This document shows, one piece after another, positions 21,318 through 32,995 of a stretch of 64,000 nucleotides of DNA. Numbering within the stretch: position 1 is the stretch's first letter; each line of letters starts with the position of its first letter. The notes beneath the pieces were generated by a model that worked only from the letters and a program-made list of their open reading frames with translations, was not told the DNA's origin and ran no database searches. This DNA is from Crossaster papposus (Eukaryota > Echinodermata > Asteroidea > Velatida > Solasteridae), in NCBI GenBank assembly GCA_037893245.1, contig JBAIAA010000433.1, forward strand, positions 1,426,001 to 1,490,000, given 5' to 3'. A program made the translations under genes and the position numbers.

Positions 21318-22310
21318 ATACAATCTCAATGTTCAAGAGCCCACCTCTGTTTTCTGATATGCAAACAGGAATACAATCTTAATATTCGAGGGCCCACCTC
21401 TGTTTACTGATATGCAAACAGGAATACAATCTCAATATATGAGGGCCCACCTATGTTTTCTGATATGCAAACAGGAATACAATCTCAATAATCAAGGCCC
21501 CATCTCTGTTTTCTGATATGCAAACAGAATACAATTTCTATAATCAAGGTCCCACCTCTGTTTTCTGATAATGCAAACAGGAATACAATCTCAATATACG
21601 AGGGCCCACCTCTGTTTTCTGATATGCAAACAGGAATACAATCTCAATATTCGAGGGCCCACCTCTGTTTTTCTGATATGCAAACATGAATACAATCTCA
21701 ATGTTCAAGAGCCCACCTCTGTTTTCTGATATGCAAACAGGAATACAATCTCAATATTCGAGGGCCCACCTCTGTTTACTGATATGCAAACCGGAATACA
21801 AAATCAATATTCAAGGTCCCATCTCTGTTTTCTGATATGCAAACAGGAATACAAACTCAATATTCAAGGCCCCATCTCTGTTATCTGATATGCAAACAGA
21901 AATACAATCACAATAATCAAGGCCCCACCGCTGTTTTATGATATGCAAACAGGAATACAATCTAAATAATCAAGGCCCCACCTCTGTTATCTGATATGCA
22001 AAACAGGAATACAATCACAATAATCAAGGCCCACCTCTGATTTCAAGCAAGCAAACAGGAATACAATCACAACATTCAAGGTCCGGCCACCTCTGTTTTC
22101 TGATATGCAAACATGAACACAAACTCAATATTCAAGGCCCCGTCTCTGTTTAATGATATGCAAACACGAAAACAATCACAATAATCAAGGCAAACTCAAT
22201 ACTCCGGGCCTGGTCTTTTTTTTTCAGGCAAGCAAACAGACATTTTAATCACAATATTCATGGCCCTGCCTCTGTTTTTAGGCACGCAAACAGAAATTAA
22301 TCTCAATATT
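21318..22310 (+). repeat. 53-bp satellite array, right portion (about 19 units)
   Basis: Same unit as 16,301-16,564. The phase continues exactly across the 4.75-kb insertion. Units near 22,000-22,300 are the most diverged, and the array ends against a LINE fragment. Confidence 0.92.
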
Positions 22311-23530
22311 CATGGCTCTGAATTCTGATAATAACTTACACAAACAGCTCAACAGTGTGATTCCTCTATAATTATCAGTGTCGTCAAGCGAACCATTTTA
22401 TATAGCGGTTTGATCATACAATACACCTTCCTGATTGTATTAAACCAGTAGTTAATATCAAATTAAACAGAGATACAATAAGTGTGATCAATTGGTTCAG
22501 GACAATGTTAACAAAATTCATTAATAATTAAATCAACATCAGCAGCTTTATTATTTCTTGGTTTCTTATTTGGACCAAAATTTTATTTTTAGTGAAACAC
22601 TTGTTTATTTCCTCATTTACCGAGTGATCGATTTTCCTGGGATCAATGTCATTGGATTTGATATTTTTCGGTTGGACCTAACTTAAGTTTTTTAAATACT
22701 CAAAGAATGCTTCTAATGCAATATTTCCCAGTTTATCTTTACCCTGATTGCTTGCATCATTAATAATTGTCCAATAGTCCTTGGGGTTAGTGCTTTAAGT
22801 GTCCTTATTTTATTATTAAGTTTGTAATAAAGTCATGTTTAGTTTATTGATGAGCTTTTATATTTTTTAATAACATTATTTAAGTTTGACTTGATGCGAA
22901 TTGATTTTCTTAAGCTCATATTAGTTTTTAAATACTCAGATCTGGCTTTTTTGCAGTCACTGTTAAACCACGATTTATATTACACTGTTTACTTATTCCA
23001 GTTTGAAAAGCAGAATTCAAAAATTTAGCACTCAAGTCACTTGTGATGTCATCCATATCAAAATGTGCCATTTGCAGAGATTTATATTTCACCACTTTTG
23101 CTTGCAATTTCATAATTTCGTCTTCATTAAATGCATTTTTACATTAAACAGAAAAAGTCGGATCCCAATTAGTGGTTTGTGTATCTACTATTGGCACCTG
23201 CTCCCTACATGTATCTATCTGCTGATGACACATGTTTAACTTTAATAGTAACTGAATTGGGTTATGTTTGTCCGACAAGAACCCATCAAAATTACCAACA
23301 GCATAATTTGTAATTGGAGGAAACAGCTCAGTGGAAACGATAACATAGTCAATCGTGCTTGAGCTACTGCAGGTAACCCTGCCTATGTTGTTATCGCCAC
23401 CTGCATGTTCGTACATTGACAATATGCAAATCAAGATTTTTACAGAGGTTGATGAGATTATAACCGTTATTATTTAGGCAAGAATCAGAGTTACACCTAG
23501 TCGTTGATATACCAAGTGTGATATTTAGTT
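22311..23530 (-). mobile_element. LINE ORF2 fragment, copy 2 (AP endonuclease to start of reverse transcriptase)
   Basis: On the minus strand, reading from 23,530 leftward, the order is: NGYNLINLCKNLDLHIVN, then SSTIDYVIVSTELF and LSDKHNPIQLLL (C-terminal half of an AP-type endonuclease, with the Ser-Asp-His region altered), a linker, and NYRGITLLSC (start of the reverse transcriptase). It is in several frames, so it is dead. The 3' side stops at the same point as copy 1 and abuts the 53-bp array. It carries the empty TTAA site that documents the MITE in copy 1. Confidence 0.75.
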
Positions 23531-23604
23531 TAAAGGGGCCAAGTAGCGGCAACTCACTCCGACTCAAGAAACTCCGGTGACTCCGGGAAGTCACGCTAAG
23601 TATT

Positions 23605-23790
23605 AGACGCAGTTGGACCTGGCGGAGTACCTAGAGGGTACTGACAGCTACCAGAAGTGAGCTGACGGAGTAAAAGAGGCAGTTGAACCTGGTGGAGTAC
23701 CTAAAGGGTATTGGCAGTTACCAGAAAGGAGCTGACGGAGTAAAAACGGGCAGTTGAACCTGGCGGAGTACCAAGGGAGGAAACTGACGT
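23605..23790 (+). repeat. ~70-bp tandem repeat, about 2.5 copies
   Basis: Units starting GCAGTTGNACCTGGNGGAGT at about 23,608, 23,678 and 23,749 precede the 55-bp array. They share the GGAGTA phrase with it, so the two arrays are probably related. Confidence 0.8.
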
Positions 23791-24335
23791 TACAGAGAAA
23801 CCTACCGGAGTAATTGCAGCAGGGCTGATTACCGACGTAGCAGTAGCGGTTTTAATCTACCGGAGTAATTGTAGCAGGGCTGATTACCGACGTAGCAGTA
23901 ACGGTTTTAATCTACCGGAGTAATTGCAGCAGGGCTGATTACCGACGTAGCAGTAGCGGTTTTAATCTACCGGAGTAATTGCAGCAGGGCTGATTACCGA
24001 CGTAGCAGTAGCGGTTTTAATCTACTGGAGTAATTGCAGCAGGGCTGATTACCGACGTAGCAGTAGCGGTTTTAATCTACCGGAGTAATTGCAGCAGGGC
24101 TGATTACCGACGTAGCAGTAGCGATTTTAATATACCGGAGTAATTGCAGCAGGGCTGATTACCGACGTAGCAGTAGCGGTTTTAATCTACCGGAGTAATT
24201 GCAGCAGGGCTGATTACTGATGTAGCAGTAGCGGTTTAAATCTACCGGAGTGATTGCAGCAAGGCTGAATTACCGACGTAGCATTAGCGGTTTTAATTTA
24301 CCGGAGTAATTTCAGCAGGGTTAATGCGAATTTAA
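23785..24335 (+). repeat. 55-bp tandem array, about ten units
   Basis: The unit contains ACCGGAGTAATTGCAGCAGG and GATTACCGACGTAGCAGTAG, with an exact 55-bp period (23,821, 23,876, 23,931 and on). It lies directly upstream of the Ty3/gypsy fossil and may be part of its 5' terminal repeat, but no second terminal repeat is present to test this. Confidence 0.9.
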
Positions 24336-25355
24336 GTTAAGGTTAACGACCGCGGAGTAATTCCCAAGGTTCTGCGGTGTGGCAGTTTATTGATTTATAT
24401 CAGACGAATTAGTTAAATAGTTAAATAAAGAACTTAGAAGTTGTTCGTTATATTTTGGCTGTTTAATTCGTCTCATCACCTCCACTGTCCTGACTCGGTA
24501 TTTAAGTATAACTAAGAGGTTGTATATTTCAACCAAACGAATCTCGGGATTCAGAAAAATGTATTGTCGCAACCCGCCCACGGTGACATACAAAAGAGCG
24601 CCCTCTGCCAAGACCGAGGGAGAGGAAACACCGGCGGCCGCTCGCGCGACAATTGGCGTCGTAGACAGGATTGATTCGTAGTTAGACTTCCGACTTGAGC
24701 AGCGAGCATGGAAGGCGATTTGGCGAGGCAGTCCAAAACGGTGAGAGGGAAGAATATTACGGTTGAAGCTTCCATTAGAGACAATTCAGCAGAGGGACAT
24801 GCTGTTGAGTTTGAAGATAGCAGTGGCGACAAGAACCAAGGAAATCCACGCCTTACCGGAGGAAACTGAGTCGAGTTTTCACAGAAGACGTGATACCGGA
24901 GGAAATGTGCGTGAGCCACAAGGAGAACCAGAGCAGCGACAGTTGGCAGGGCAGAGTCTTCTCCATCATACTGGTACAATGAGTCCGATCCAGAAATTCA
25001 ATTCAGACGGAATCTGAGAGAGGGAATCGGGAACCAGCGGTATGCAGATACTGGAGAGTTTCCTAGATACGAGAGGCAAGGAGATTTTCACGGGGGACGG
25101 CGTTCACTTTACCAGGCGTATCATCAAGAACAAGATTGGCGTGAGGCAGTTCCAAGACGCCATTTTAATATGCAGACCAATAGATCCGGTGGGAGGAGAG
25201 AAGTTATTCCGGATAAATTTGATGGCGGAATCTCGTGAAAGGATTATCGCAAACATTTCGAAGCATGCAGAATAGTAAATAAATGGTCAGTAGAGGAAGC
25301 CTCCTACCAACTAGCTACTAAACTTCAGGGACCAGCGCTGAAAGTACTTGGAAAC

Positions 25356-26057
25356 TTGTCCATGCAGGAGTACCCATCGTATGCACAACTGTGTACACAA
25401 CTTGAGAAGCGATTCGGCCCAGGAGAGCAAGCGGAGAATTTCCTTCTAGAACTGAGGTTGCGGAAAAGAGGCCAACGTGAAAGTTTACAAGAGCTAGGCC
25501 AAGCCATTCGAGATTTGTCGGCCATGGCGTACCCAGAATTACCAGGTGGTGTTCGTGAACGACTGGCAAAGGGACATTTTGCTGATGCGATTGATGACCC
25601 GGAAATAAGAGGGGGTATTTTCCGAGCTCGCCCAGGAACGCTAGAGGAAGCAATTAGAGCAGCCTTGGACACTGAGTCTTTCGTTAAAGTTGAAAAATGT
25701 AGAGAACGGGGAAGACCAAACAAATTCTTTCGATCACTGACTGATAAAGAGCAGAGTTACAAGTCGCCAAGTGAGTTCGCGGAGTTGAAAACCACACTGG
25801 TAAGTGTTGTGGAAGCAGTGGACCAAATCAGAAACGAGTTAAGAAGTAACCAACATCACCGACAAGATTCCGGATACCGAACTGTGCCAAGAAGAGATAC
25901 CGGTAGCGCAGGAAGATGCTACAACTGTGGAGAACTGGGACATTTTGCTCGAGATTGTCAGGTACAACTGAGAAGGGAGCAGGGAAACTTTCCAGGACGA
26001 ACCCAGCGGGCCGGGGGAACGTCGTCCAGGAGAGACGGTCCGAGAAGCGAACAGTAG
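25356..26057 (+). pseudogene. Gag part of the Ty3/gypsy fossil
   Basis: The helical capsid-like region (LEKRFGPGEQAENFLLELRL and onward) is followed by a single CCHC zinc knuckle, CYNCGELGHFARDC, that would bind the element's RNA. The arrangement of one knuckle near the Gag C-terminus is typical of many animal Ty3/gypsy lineages. The part upstream (from about 24,708) is not in one open frame. Confidence 0.8.
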
Positions 26058-27990
26058 AACAAACAGAGAGACATCACAAGTTGGATGTTGATGCAACAAA
26101 GACAAATTCAGCCAAAGAACGGGCACATACGGGTATTTATCTGACGGGGATAATTAATGGCCTGAAAGTGAAATTTCTTCTAGACACTGGGTCAACGCAG
26201 ACTGTCTTATCTACAACTTCATTTCAGAAGCTACCCGATGATAGAAAGCCGATTTTAGAAACAATGGGGAGTAGCTTAAAGCAAGCCCACGGAACTCCGG
26301 TTGAGGCATGGGGACACAATGTTATGAATCTTCAAGTTGGAAAGAAGAGTCAGTCACTGGATATAACGGTTGCCGAGATTAGTGGTGAAGGAATCCTGGG
26401 AATGGAGTTTCTGCTAGCTTCTGGGGGAACTTTGAATTTCGACCAGCTTCAACTTAAAATAGAGGGCGAACAGATTGCATGCAGAGATGATAGCGACTTG
26501 CCACTGTGTGCGAGAGTAGTGGTAAGCAAGACAATTACTATACCGGCACGCCATGAGGCGGTAATGAAAGTGGAAACCTCGAGCCCTACAATGTTCAAAG
26601 GGTGTGGCATAATTGAACCAACGGGACGAGAAGAACTAATGAGGAGGGGACGAGAAGAACTAATGAGGAGAGCACTAATGCTGGCAAGAACACTAGTGTG
26701 TATGAAACCAAGTATGTTACCTGCCAGAATAATTAATATTACTGATGAGGAGCAAGTAGTGAGAGCGGGGACTGTCGTGGGCACAATTTCTCCTGCGCAA
26801 ACACATGATCAGACAATTCCAGTGAGCAATATAAGAGAACTACAGCCTGACGATAAGAAAAACGAAGCTGGAGTTCCCGAGTATTTGAACGACTTGTGCA
26901 CAAGAAGTTGCAAGGAGCTAGATGTAGAGCACCAATCACAAGTGAAGAAGATGCTGATTGACTTCCAAGATGTATTTTCAAGAGAAGACCACGACATAGG
27001 CCGCACCAATGCAGTCAAGCACAACATAAAAACTGGTAACGCAGCACCACTGCGTCAACCACCTAGAAGAGCTCCAATGGGGCAACAAGAGGAGATAAAC
27101 CGACAAGTAGGAGATTTGCTAGAGAGAAGACTTACCGAACCTTCCGACAGTCCATGGGCATCCTCAGTAGTCTTGGTGACAAAGAAGGATGGGTCAAAAC
27201 GGTTCTGTATCGACTATAGGAAACTTAATGCCGTGACCATCAAAGATGCGTATCCAATCCCTAGGATCGAAGAATCGTTGGACGCACTGTCGGGTTCAGA
27301 ATGTTTTAGTACTCTTGATCTGGCATCTGGCTACTGGCAGGTTGAGCTAGACGAGGAGGCAAGGGGAAAATCGGCTTTTACCGTGAGGGGAGGACTATAT
27401 GCGTGGAATGTAATGCCATTCGGGCTGTCCAACGCACCATCGACCTTTGAGAGACTAATGGAACGCATCATGGCTGGTCTACACTGGGACATTCTTTTAA
27501 TATACCTTGATGACATCATAGTGTATGGCAAGACGGAGACTGAGATGGCAGAACGGCTAAGAATAGTTTTTCAACGTCTGAGAAAGGCCGGACTCAAGCT
27601 GAAACCGAAAAAATGCCACTTATATCAACGAGAGGTATTGTACCTTGGTTATGTTGTTTCTGAGAAGGGTATTCATACAGACCCAGAGAAAATAAAGACG
27701 GTCAAGGAATGGCCGCGGCCGAAAGACGTAAGCGAAGTCCGGAGTTTTCTAGGCTTGGCTTCATACTACAGGAGATTCATAAAGAGTTTTGCAGACGTAG
27801 CACGGCCTCTTCATAAGTTGACAGAGAAGCATAGGGCATTCGAGTGGTCGGAGGAGTGCGAGGAAGGATTTTTGGAGTTGAAGAGTAGACTTATCTCATC
27901 ACCTATACTGGCGTATCCTGATCCAAGACTAGACTTCATTCTAGACACGGATGCTAGTAATTTTCCGACAGGAGCAGTACTTTCTCAGAT
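25916..27990 (+). pseudogene. Pol part of the Ty3/gypsy fossil (protease, reverse transcriptase, partial RNase H)
   Basis: An aspartic protease shows FLLDTGSTQTVLS. The reverse transcriptase shows KKDGSKRFCIDYRKLN, FSTLDLASGYWQ, MPFGLSNAPSTFERLM and the active-site LIYLDDIIVYG, followed by FLGLASYYRRFI. The RNase H start (FILDTDASN) is present. The family's integrase is absent. These motifs place it firmly in Ty3/gypsy. The open frame runs on past 27,990 into unrelated repeat DNA, and that tail is not pol. Confidence 0.9.
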
Positions 27991-28048
27991 AACTGGAAAC
28001 CCGTTGGCCCTTTTATTATGCTCTCAGAGCATTTTACCTTTGACTTGT
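27991..28048 (+). repeat. 58-bp fragment of the foldback-element arm
   Basis: Bases 27,991-28,048 match 7,106-7,163, the last 58 bp of the right arm of the 5,605-7,169 element, with essentially no differences. It abuts the end of the gypsy fossil on one side and a TTTATTTA simple repeat on the other. Confidence 0.85.
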
Positions 28049-29185
28049 TTATTATTTATTTATTTATTTATTAATAAACAATTCTTAAACTGGATAAAAA
28101 GATCAGCACAAGCTGTTTTACATCAATGTCTTGTGTACAGTTACACGCACAAGTCACTGCTTTCTAGCCGGTTTTTTTCTGAGGAAATTAGGGAAAATAA
28201 CTCAAAAATAATCAAACAATATAGGCATATTGGTTATTTACTTATTAAGTAGGCCTATCGTTAGGCCTAAATAACATGCTAGTTTTACAAGCGTGCAACT
28301 CGAATGTATTAAACAAAATGTTATTCAACGGACTCTGCAATTCGAACAACTTAAACCTCGATTTGTCGCCTTACTTTGAAGCTACAGGAAATAATAAAGC
28401 GTCCGTCCGCGAATGTGTATACACTAGACCATCAATTTACGTAACATCATATACATACGCCTAGCAGTAGCATCAAGAACGACTTACTTGTAAAATAACA
28501 TTCCATTTTCCCGACTCAATTGGACATCCTTCTCCGGGCACTTCACTGCTGCGCAGACCATAACCATTGCTCTTATCTATTTTAAACCATTCGGGTGCAA
28601 AATCCTCCAAAAATGACGAATTTTAGAAAACAAGTCTTCCACTTTAAAGGAAAAACTCCATAGGTCGTGCACAAACGCGGTCGCGTCACGTTTGTCCTTT
28701 ACCCTTAAAAAAAACCACGCGCGCGTACACCATTTAGACGCGACGGCCTATCCAGTCTATATAATGGAGATCAATGGGCGGATACAATTAATTTGCGAAG
28801 GCTTCGTGTAACGCAATAGCTGCCGTCCTTTCGCGAACAGCCAACAATTCGGCAACCGAGCAACGGGGTACGATTTCGGGAAGGCTTCGGCCCGAACTCC
28901 GGCAAGGATAATGCAAAAATCAACACACACATCAACAGGCAATCGAAAAGCGACTACACGTTTATCAATAACGTCTGTTTCTCCAAAATCTCACCACGGA
29001 CGATCTGGCGAACGTCGCGAACGATCTGGCACCCGCCGCACCGACGCCGGCGGCACACACGCACGGCGTCGAGTCGCCCGACCAAAAGCGCCGCGTCTTT
29101 TCAACATGGCGCCAACCATGCGCCGAGATGGCGCGGCCCTGTGTTTCAAGATTGTGGCGCCCAGGGACAAGATGGCGCATTTTTC
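28049..29185. other. Simple repeat, AT-rich, then GC-rich unassigned sequence
   Basis: TTATTTATTTATTTATTAATAAA lies at the left. From about 28,660 the sequence is CpG-richer and carries ATGGCGCC/GAGATGGCGC (YY1-like) motifs near 29,105-29,175 and the TATATAATGGAGATCAATG motif shared, inverted, with 349-375. It could be a promoter-like fragment, but no gene follows from it; the Ngaro-type fossil starts at ~29,186. Confidence 0.35.
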
Positions 29186-29621
29186 ATTCTTTATAGTATA
29201 GATGGCATGCGAGGTGAAGTGCGTATCCCCGCAGACAAAATACAGGCTACTGCTGAGCGCATTCGAGCAGTTTTAGCCAAGCGCAAGATCTCCCTGCGTG
29301 GGGTTCAGGCATTGGTTGGTTCACTCAATTTCCTTTGCAGGGCAATTCCCTCTGGCCGAGCATTTTTGCGGTGTCTGATTGCGCTTTCTCATGGGTTAAC
29401 GCAGGCCTCATTATACTGTCCGCATTTCAAGATGTGCTAGGCGTGATTTACTTAATGTGGTTGGAATGTTTGACTCGCTACAATGGGTTTTCTGTGTTTG
29501 CTAAGAGGGAATGGCAATCCAATGAGGCGCTTGAGCTTTTTACTGATGCTGCAGGTAGCATTGGTTTTGGGGGCTTATTTTCAGGGCAAGTGGATTCAAG
29601 GACGATGGCCCGACAACATAT

Positions 29622-30501
29622 CGTCAGCGTTTTCACGAAGAGACGAATTTGGCCAAAATCATAATTTTTTCAAAATTCGTTTTTTGGCCGAAATCGATTA
29701 AGTGGATAGCAACGAACATTCTGGCGAGGTTAATATTGTCGAAATCAGTCTGAATCATTAAGATTACGAAAATCAGACAGGAGGAAATTTCAGCCAAATC
29801 GTATTTTCAGTTTTCACGAACAGCCAAATTGTATTTTGTCCCTGCGTAGATAGAAATATAACGTTGCTCCGAGTGCAAAAACAACGCGCGTACAATATAT
29901 ATACATTGTATATACATTGTATATACATTCACGAAGAGACAGATATCGGCAAAACAAGTTTTTAAGTTTTCACGAAGAGACGAATTCGTGCGCTATGGGC
30001 AAACAAGCCATTTGGAATTTTCACGAACAGACGAAATATAATTTGTGAATTTTCACGAACAGCCAAATTGTATGTTGTCCCTGCGTAGATAGAAATAGCG
30101 TTGCTCCGAGTGCAAAAACAACGCGCGCACAATATATATACATTGTATATACATTCACGAAGAGACAAGTTTGGGCAAAACTAGTTTTTAAGTTTTCACG
30201 AAGAGACGAATTTGTGCGCTATGGGCAAAAAAGCCACCACCGTAGATTTGGAATTTTCACGAACAGACAAATTCATATCTACATTAATTACTCGTCAATT
30301 AAGTTAGTTAGTGTTATTTAATAGGTATATTGTTATAGTGTTAGATCTTGCCTCTCTGTACGTACCAAATATAAGTTAATATGTGCTTTACAAATAGGCG
30401 AAATCTCTTTTTCAAAAAGTGACCAACTTAAAACCTGATTTTCTCAAAACCAATGTGCAACTCCCCGTAGGCAAATTCGTCTCTTCGTGAAAACGCTGAC
30501 G
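29622..30501. mobile_element. 880-bp foldback element inserted in the Ngaro-like fossil
   Basis: Terminal inverted repeats of at least 30 bp start CGTCAGCGTTTTCACGAAGA and are flanked on both sides by ATAT (29,618-29,621 and 30,502-30,505). Because ATAT is its own reverse complement, the exact boundary is ambiguous by up to four bases. The interior repeats TTTTCACGAANAGACGAA and AACAACGCGCGNACAATATA several times. RNase H sequence is found on both sides. No coding capacity. Confidence 0.85.
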
Positions 30502-30799
30502 ATATTGCGCAACCCCCCTCCATTGCATTCTTGGATTTTTTCCAATTCTAGTTGCTGTGCAGTGTTGGTTCCCACAGTGCGTTTTCACACTGATAATGTT
30601 GCGGTTATGCACATTATCAACAAGAAGTCCTCATCTTGTCCGAAAATCACGCAGCTTGTGCGGCCGTTAGTCTTGCAGTGTCTCCACTTCAATAATTCAC
30701 TTAAGGCAGTGCATGTACCAGGCCACTTGAATGAAATTGCAGATGCTTTATCCCGATTTCAGATGACCTGTTTTCGCAGAGTAGCGATCCGTGTGCATA

Positions 30800-31844
30800 T
30801 ATCGCTATGACCCCATTGCCAGTCCTTCCTCAAGTGCACTAGAGTCCGAGGCGTCTCGTCTTCTAGCGGCGGCCATTGCTTCAAACTCGCACAAGACTTA
30901 TGAAGCAGGCTGGAGGTCGTTTTGCCGCTTTCGGCAACAACCCCTGTCTGGCGCCCCCCCCCCCCCCCCCCCCCCTCACCCCCACCCCCGACTTCGGTGA
31001 CTAAAGTTTGTCACTTTATTGCATGGTTGTCCTTGCGTAAATTAGCTCCAGCTACCATAGCTATTATGTTGCAGGCATTGGCTATCTTCATAAACTTGGG
31101 GGTCACTTGGACCCAACTAGGGATTTTCTGATAACAAAAATTGATTGAGGGCGCTCGCCGGGGAACCCTTTCCCAGGATCGCCGTATCTCAATTTCATTG
31201 CCAATTCTGGAGCAATTAACCACGGCTTTGGGAGCAATTTGTGCATCCAAATTTGAGACCACCATGTTTAAAGCAGTCTTCTTAAGTGCCTTTTTTGGTT
31301 TCATGCGCGTCGGCGAGTTTGCTGCTTATTCCCAACGGCATGTTCAAAGGTAGGTTTTATATGACGATGATGTTACATTCTGAAAATCATGCTCGCTACT
31401 TACATCTGTGGTCATTGTGTTCCGACACTCTAAAACAACCAACGTGGCCCTCCTTAATCCATTCGCCTGGTGCCGTCCGCTAATCCCGCTCTTTGCCCAG
31501 TGCGTGCACTGTGGGATTTTGCTGCATTGCGCCCACAATGGGCCACCCCCTACTTCTGTCACTATGATGGTTCCCCACTGACACAGTACCAATTTAATGC
31601 GGTTTTGCAAAAGGCAGTTGGTTTTGCTGGGCTTTCAAACCAGGGCATTCAAGCCCACTCTTTTCATATCCGGGCAGCGTCATCATCCTCTCAGCTAGAG
31701 ATACCCGAGGTTGACATTCGTGACATGGGGCGTTGGCGTTCGGATGCATTCAAATCTTATATTCGTCCCATTCCAGTTTGCCAGTTGACAGCAGCTTCAA
31801 ATGATGCTTTACGACCGGTAATAATCAATCACTGTGTGAACTAA
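30800..31844 (+). pseudogene. Tyrosine recombinase of the Ngaro-like fossil
   Basis: The catalytic C-terminal half is recognisable: AHSFHIRAA (the His-x-x-Arg box in altered surroundings) followed by DMGRWRSDAFKSYIRP, containing the box with the nucleophilic Tyr. In this class the recombinase integrates a circular DNA intermediate. The N-terminal half holds the FRPFRQQ-like region and a C-run of ~23 at 30,953-30,976. It is broken. Confidence 0.75.
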
Positions 31845-31984
31845 AAACAAAGGGACCACTGTGGCAATACACAAACCAGTCATTGCGTCGCCAACATCAG
31901 AGCCAGGGTTTGAAACTCCCGCTTTTAGGGAATGTCTAACCCAATTGGCCTGCAGACGTTTGATGTATTTGCCCGTCCACGAAC

Positions 31985-32585
31985 TCCAACCACGGACTGT
32001 CATCTAGCAGAGATAATGTGGCTAAAACTGACCCCCAGATGCGTGTCTTACACAAAAAAGAAAAAAGAGTTAAGAATTACGCTCTGGAGAGACCAGTCAA
32101 ACAGCCACTTTCTAGCATACCCACTAGTTAACGTACAATTACAGATTTATCTCAGCAGATCAGTCACAAATACAATTCATATGATACTTGTCAGCAGAAC
32201 CTTTTCCGCGTCTCAAAAAAATAACGAAAAGCACGGAGGGGTTCTTTTGAAACTTGTACACGAAACACCCCCCCCCCCCCCTATTCCTACAGACTGCAAT
32301 CTCGCAGAAAAAAATGTGGCCTGAACTGACCTCCCATGAAGCGTATCACTAGAAAAAAACCTTAAATTAAGAATTACGCTCTGGGCGGGATAGTTACGCA
32401 ACCACACTGCTGGCATACCAGCACATCATACATTATACAGATTTATCTCTGCAGACCAAGCCACCACCTAAAATCTAATGATACTTCACGCAGCAGAACT
32501 GCTTCAGCATCTCCAAAAAAATTACGAAAACGATGAGAAAAAGTTCTGACTTGTGACAACTCCCATAAACACCCTCCCCTTCCCA
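31985..32585 (+). repeat. Diverged two-copy ~310-bp direct repeat
   Basis: The block with TTAAGAATTACGCTCTGG, ACAGATTTATCTC and a GCAGAAC...AAAAAATNACGAAAA tail occurs at about 31,985-32,230 and 32,285-32,530. A run of 14 C sits between them. It lies between the recombinase and the SGNH domain of the Ngaro-like fossil. Confidence 0.7.
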
Positions 32586-32995
32586 CATAGAATGAGTTCT
32601 GATTCACTGCAGCTAACTCTAGAATTGATCCAAAAAAAGACAAAAAAATTAACTGATCATTCTTTGAAGTATGCCTGCATAAACCGGTTTCTCTGTGCTA
32701 TACCTTCTTGCAAAAGCACTCCATTAGAATTATAATAGCCTCACAGAAAAAGAAAGAAAATTCCACAAAACCCAGTATTACACGTCCTTCACGTTAATGT
32801 CCTTCCCAGGTGACCGAGAATCGTTCTAAAAATTAAAAAACCGTGACTGACATGTATGATTACGCTGCTTCCCAATAAACACAAAAACAAAACACTGTTG
32901 AATACAGGGTTATACAACCGGTCTTGTGGGGTTAGAATGTTACTAATAACTCGCCATGGGACTTAGGCTTACATTCATTCACATGTACATATGCC

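Larger units (their letters stand above)
24380..27990 (+). mobile_element. Ty3/gypsy LTR retrotransposon fossil (gag-pol, partial)
   Basis: An AATAAA signal near 24,424 and a TTGGCGTCGTAGACAGG primer-site-like block near 24,652 mark the presumed 5' terminal repeat and leader; the true left edge is uncertain and could include the tandem arrays back to ~23,530. Gag, protease, reverse transcriptase and the start of RNase H follow in order. Integrase and a 3' terminal repeat are not seen. Gag and pol use different frames with an overlap near 25,916-26,057, as is usual for families with ribosomal frameshifting. It is broken, with a small number of breaks. The recognisable sequence ends where a piece of the foldback family begins. 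The well-kept pol suggests moderate age. Confidence 0.88.

Noticed and set aside
27991-28252. C-terminal extension of the pol frame beyond RNase H
   Set aside because: It translates a foldback-arm fragment and a TTTATTTA simple repeat, not protein-coding sequence.
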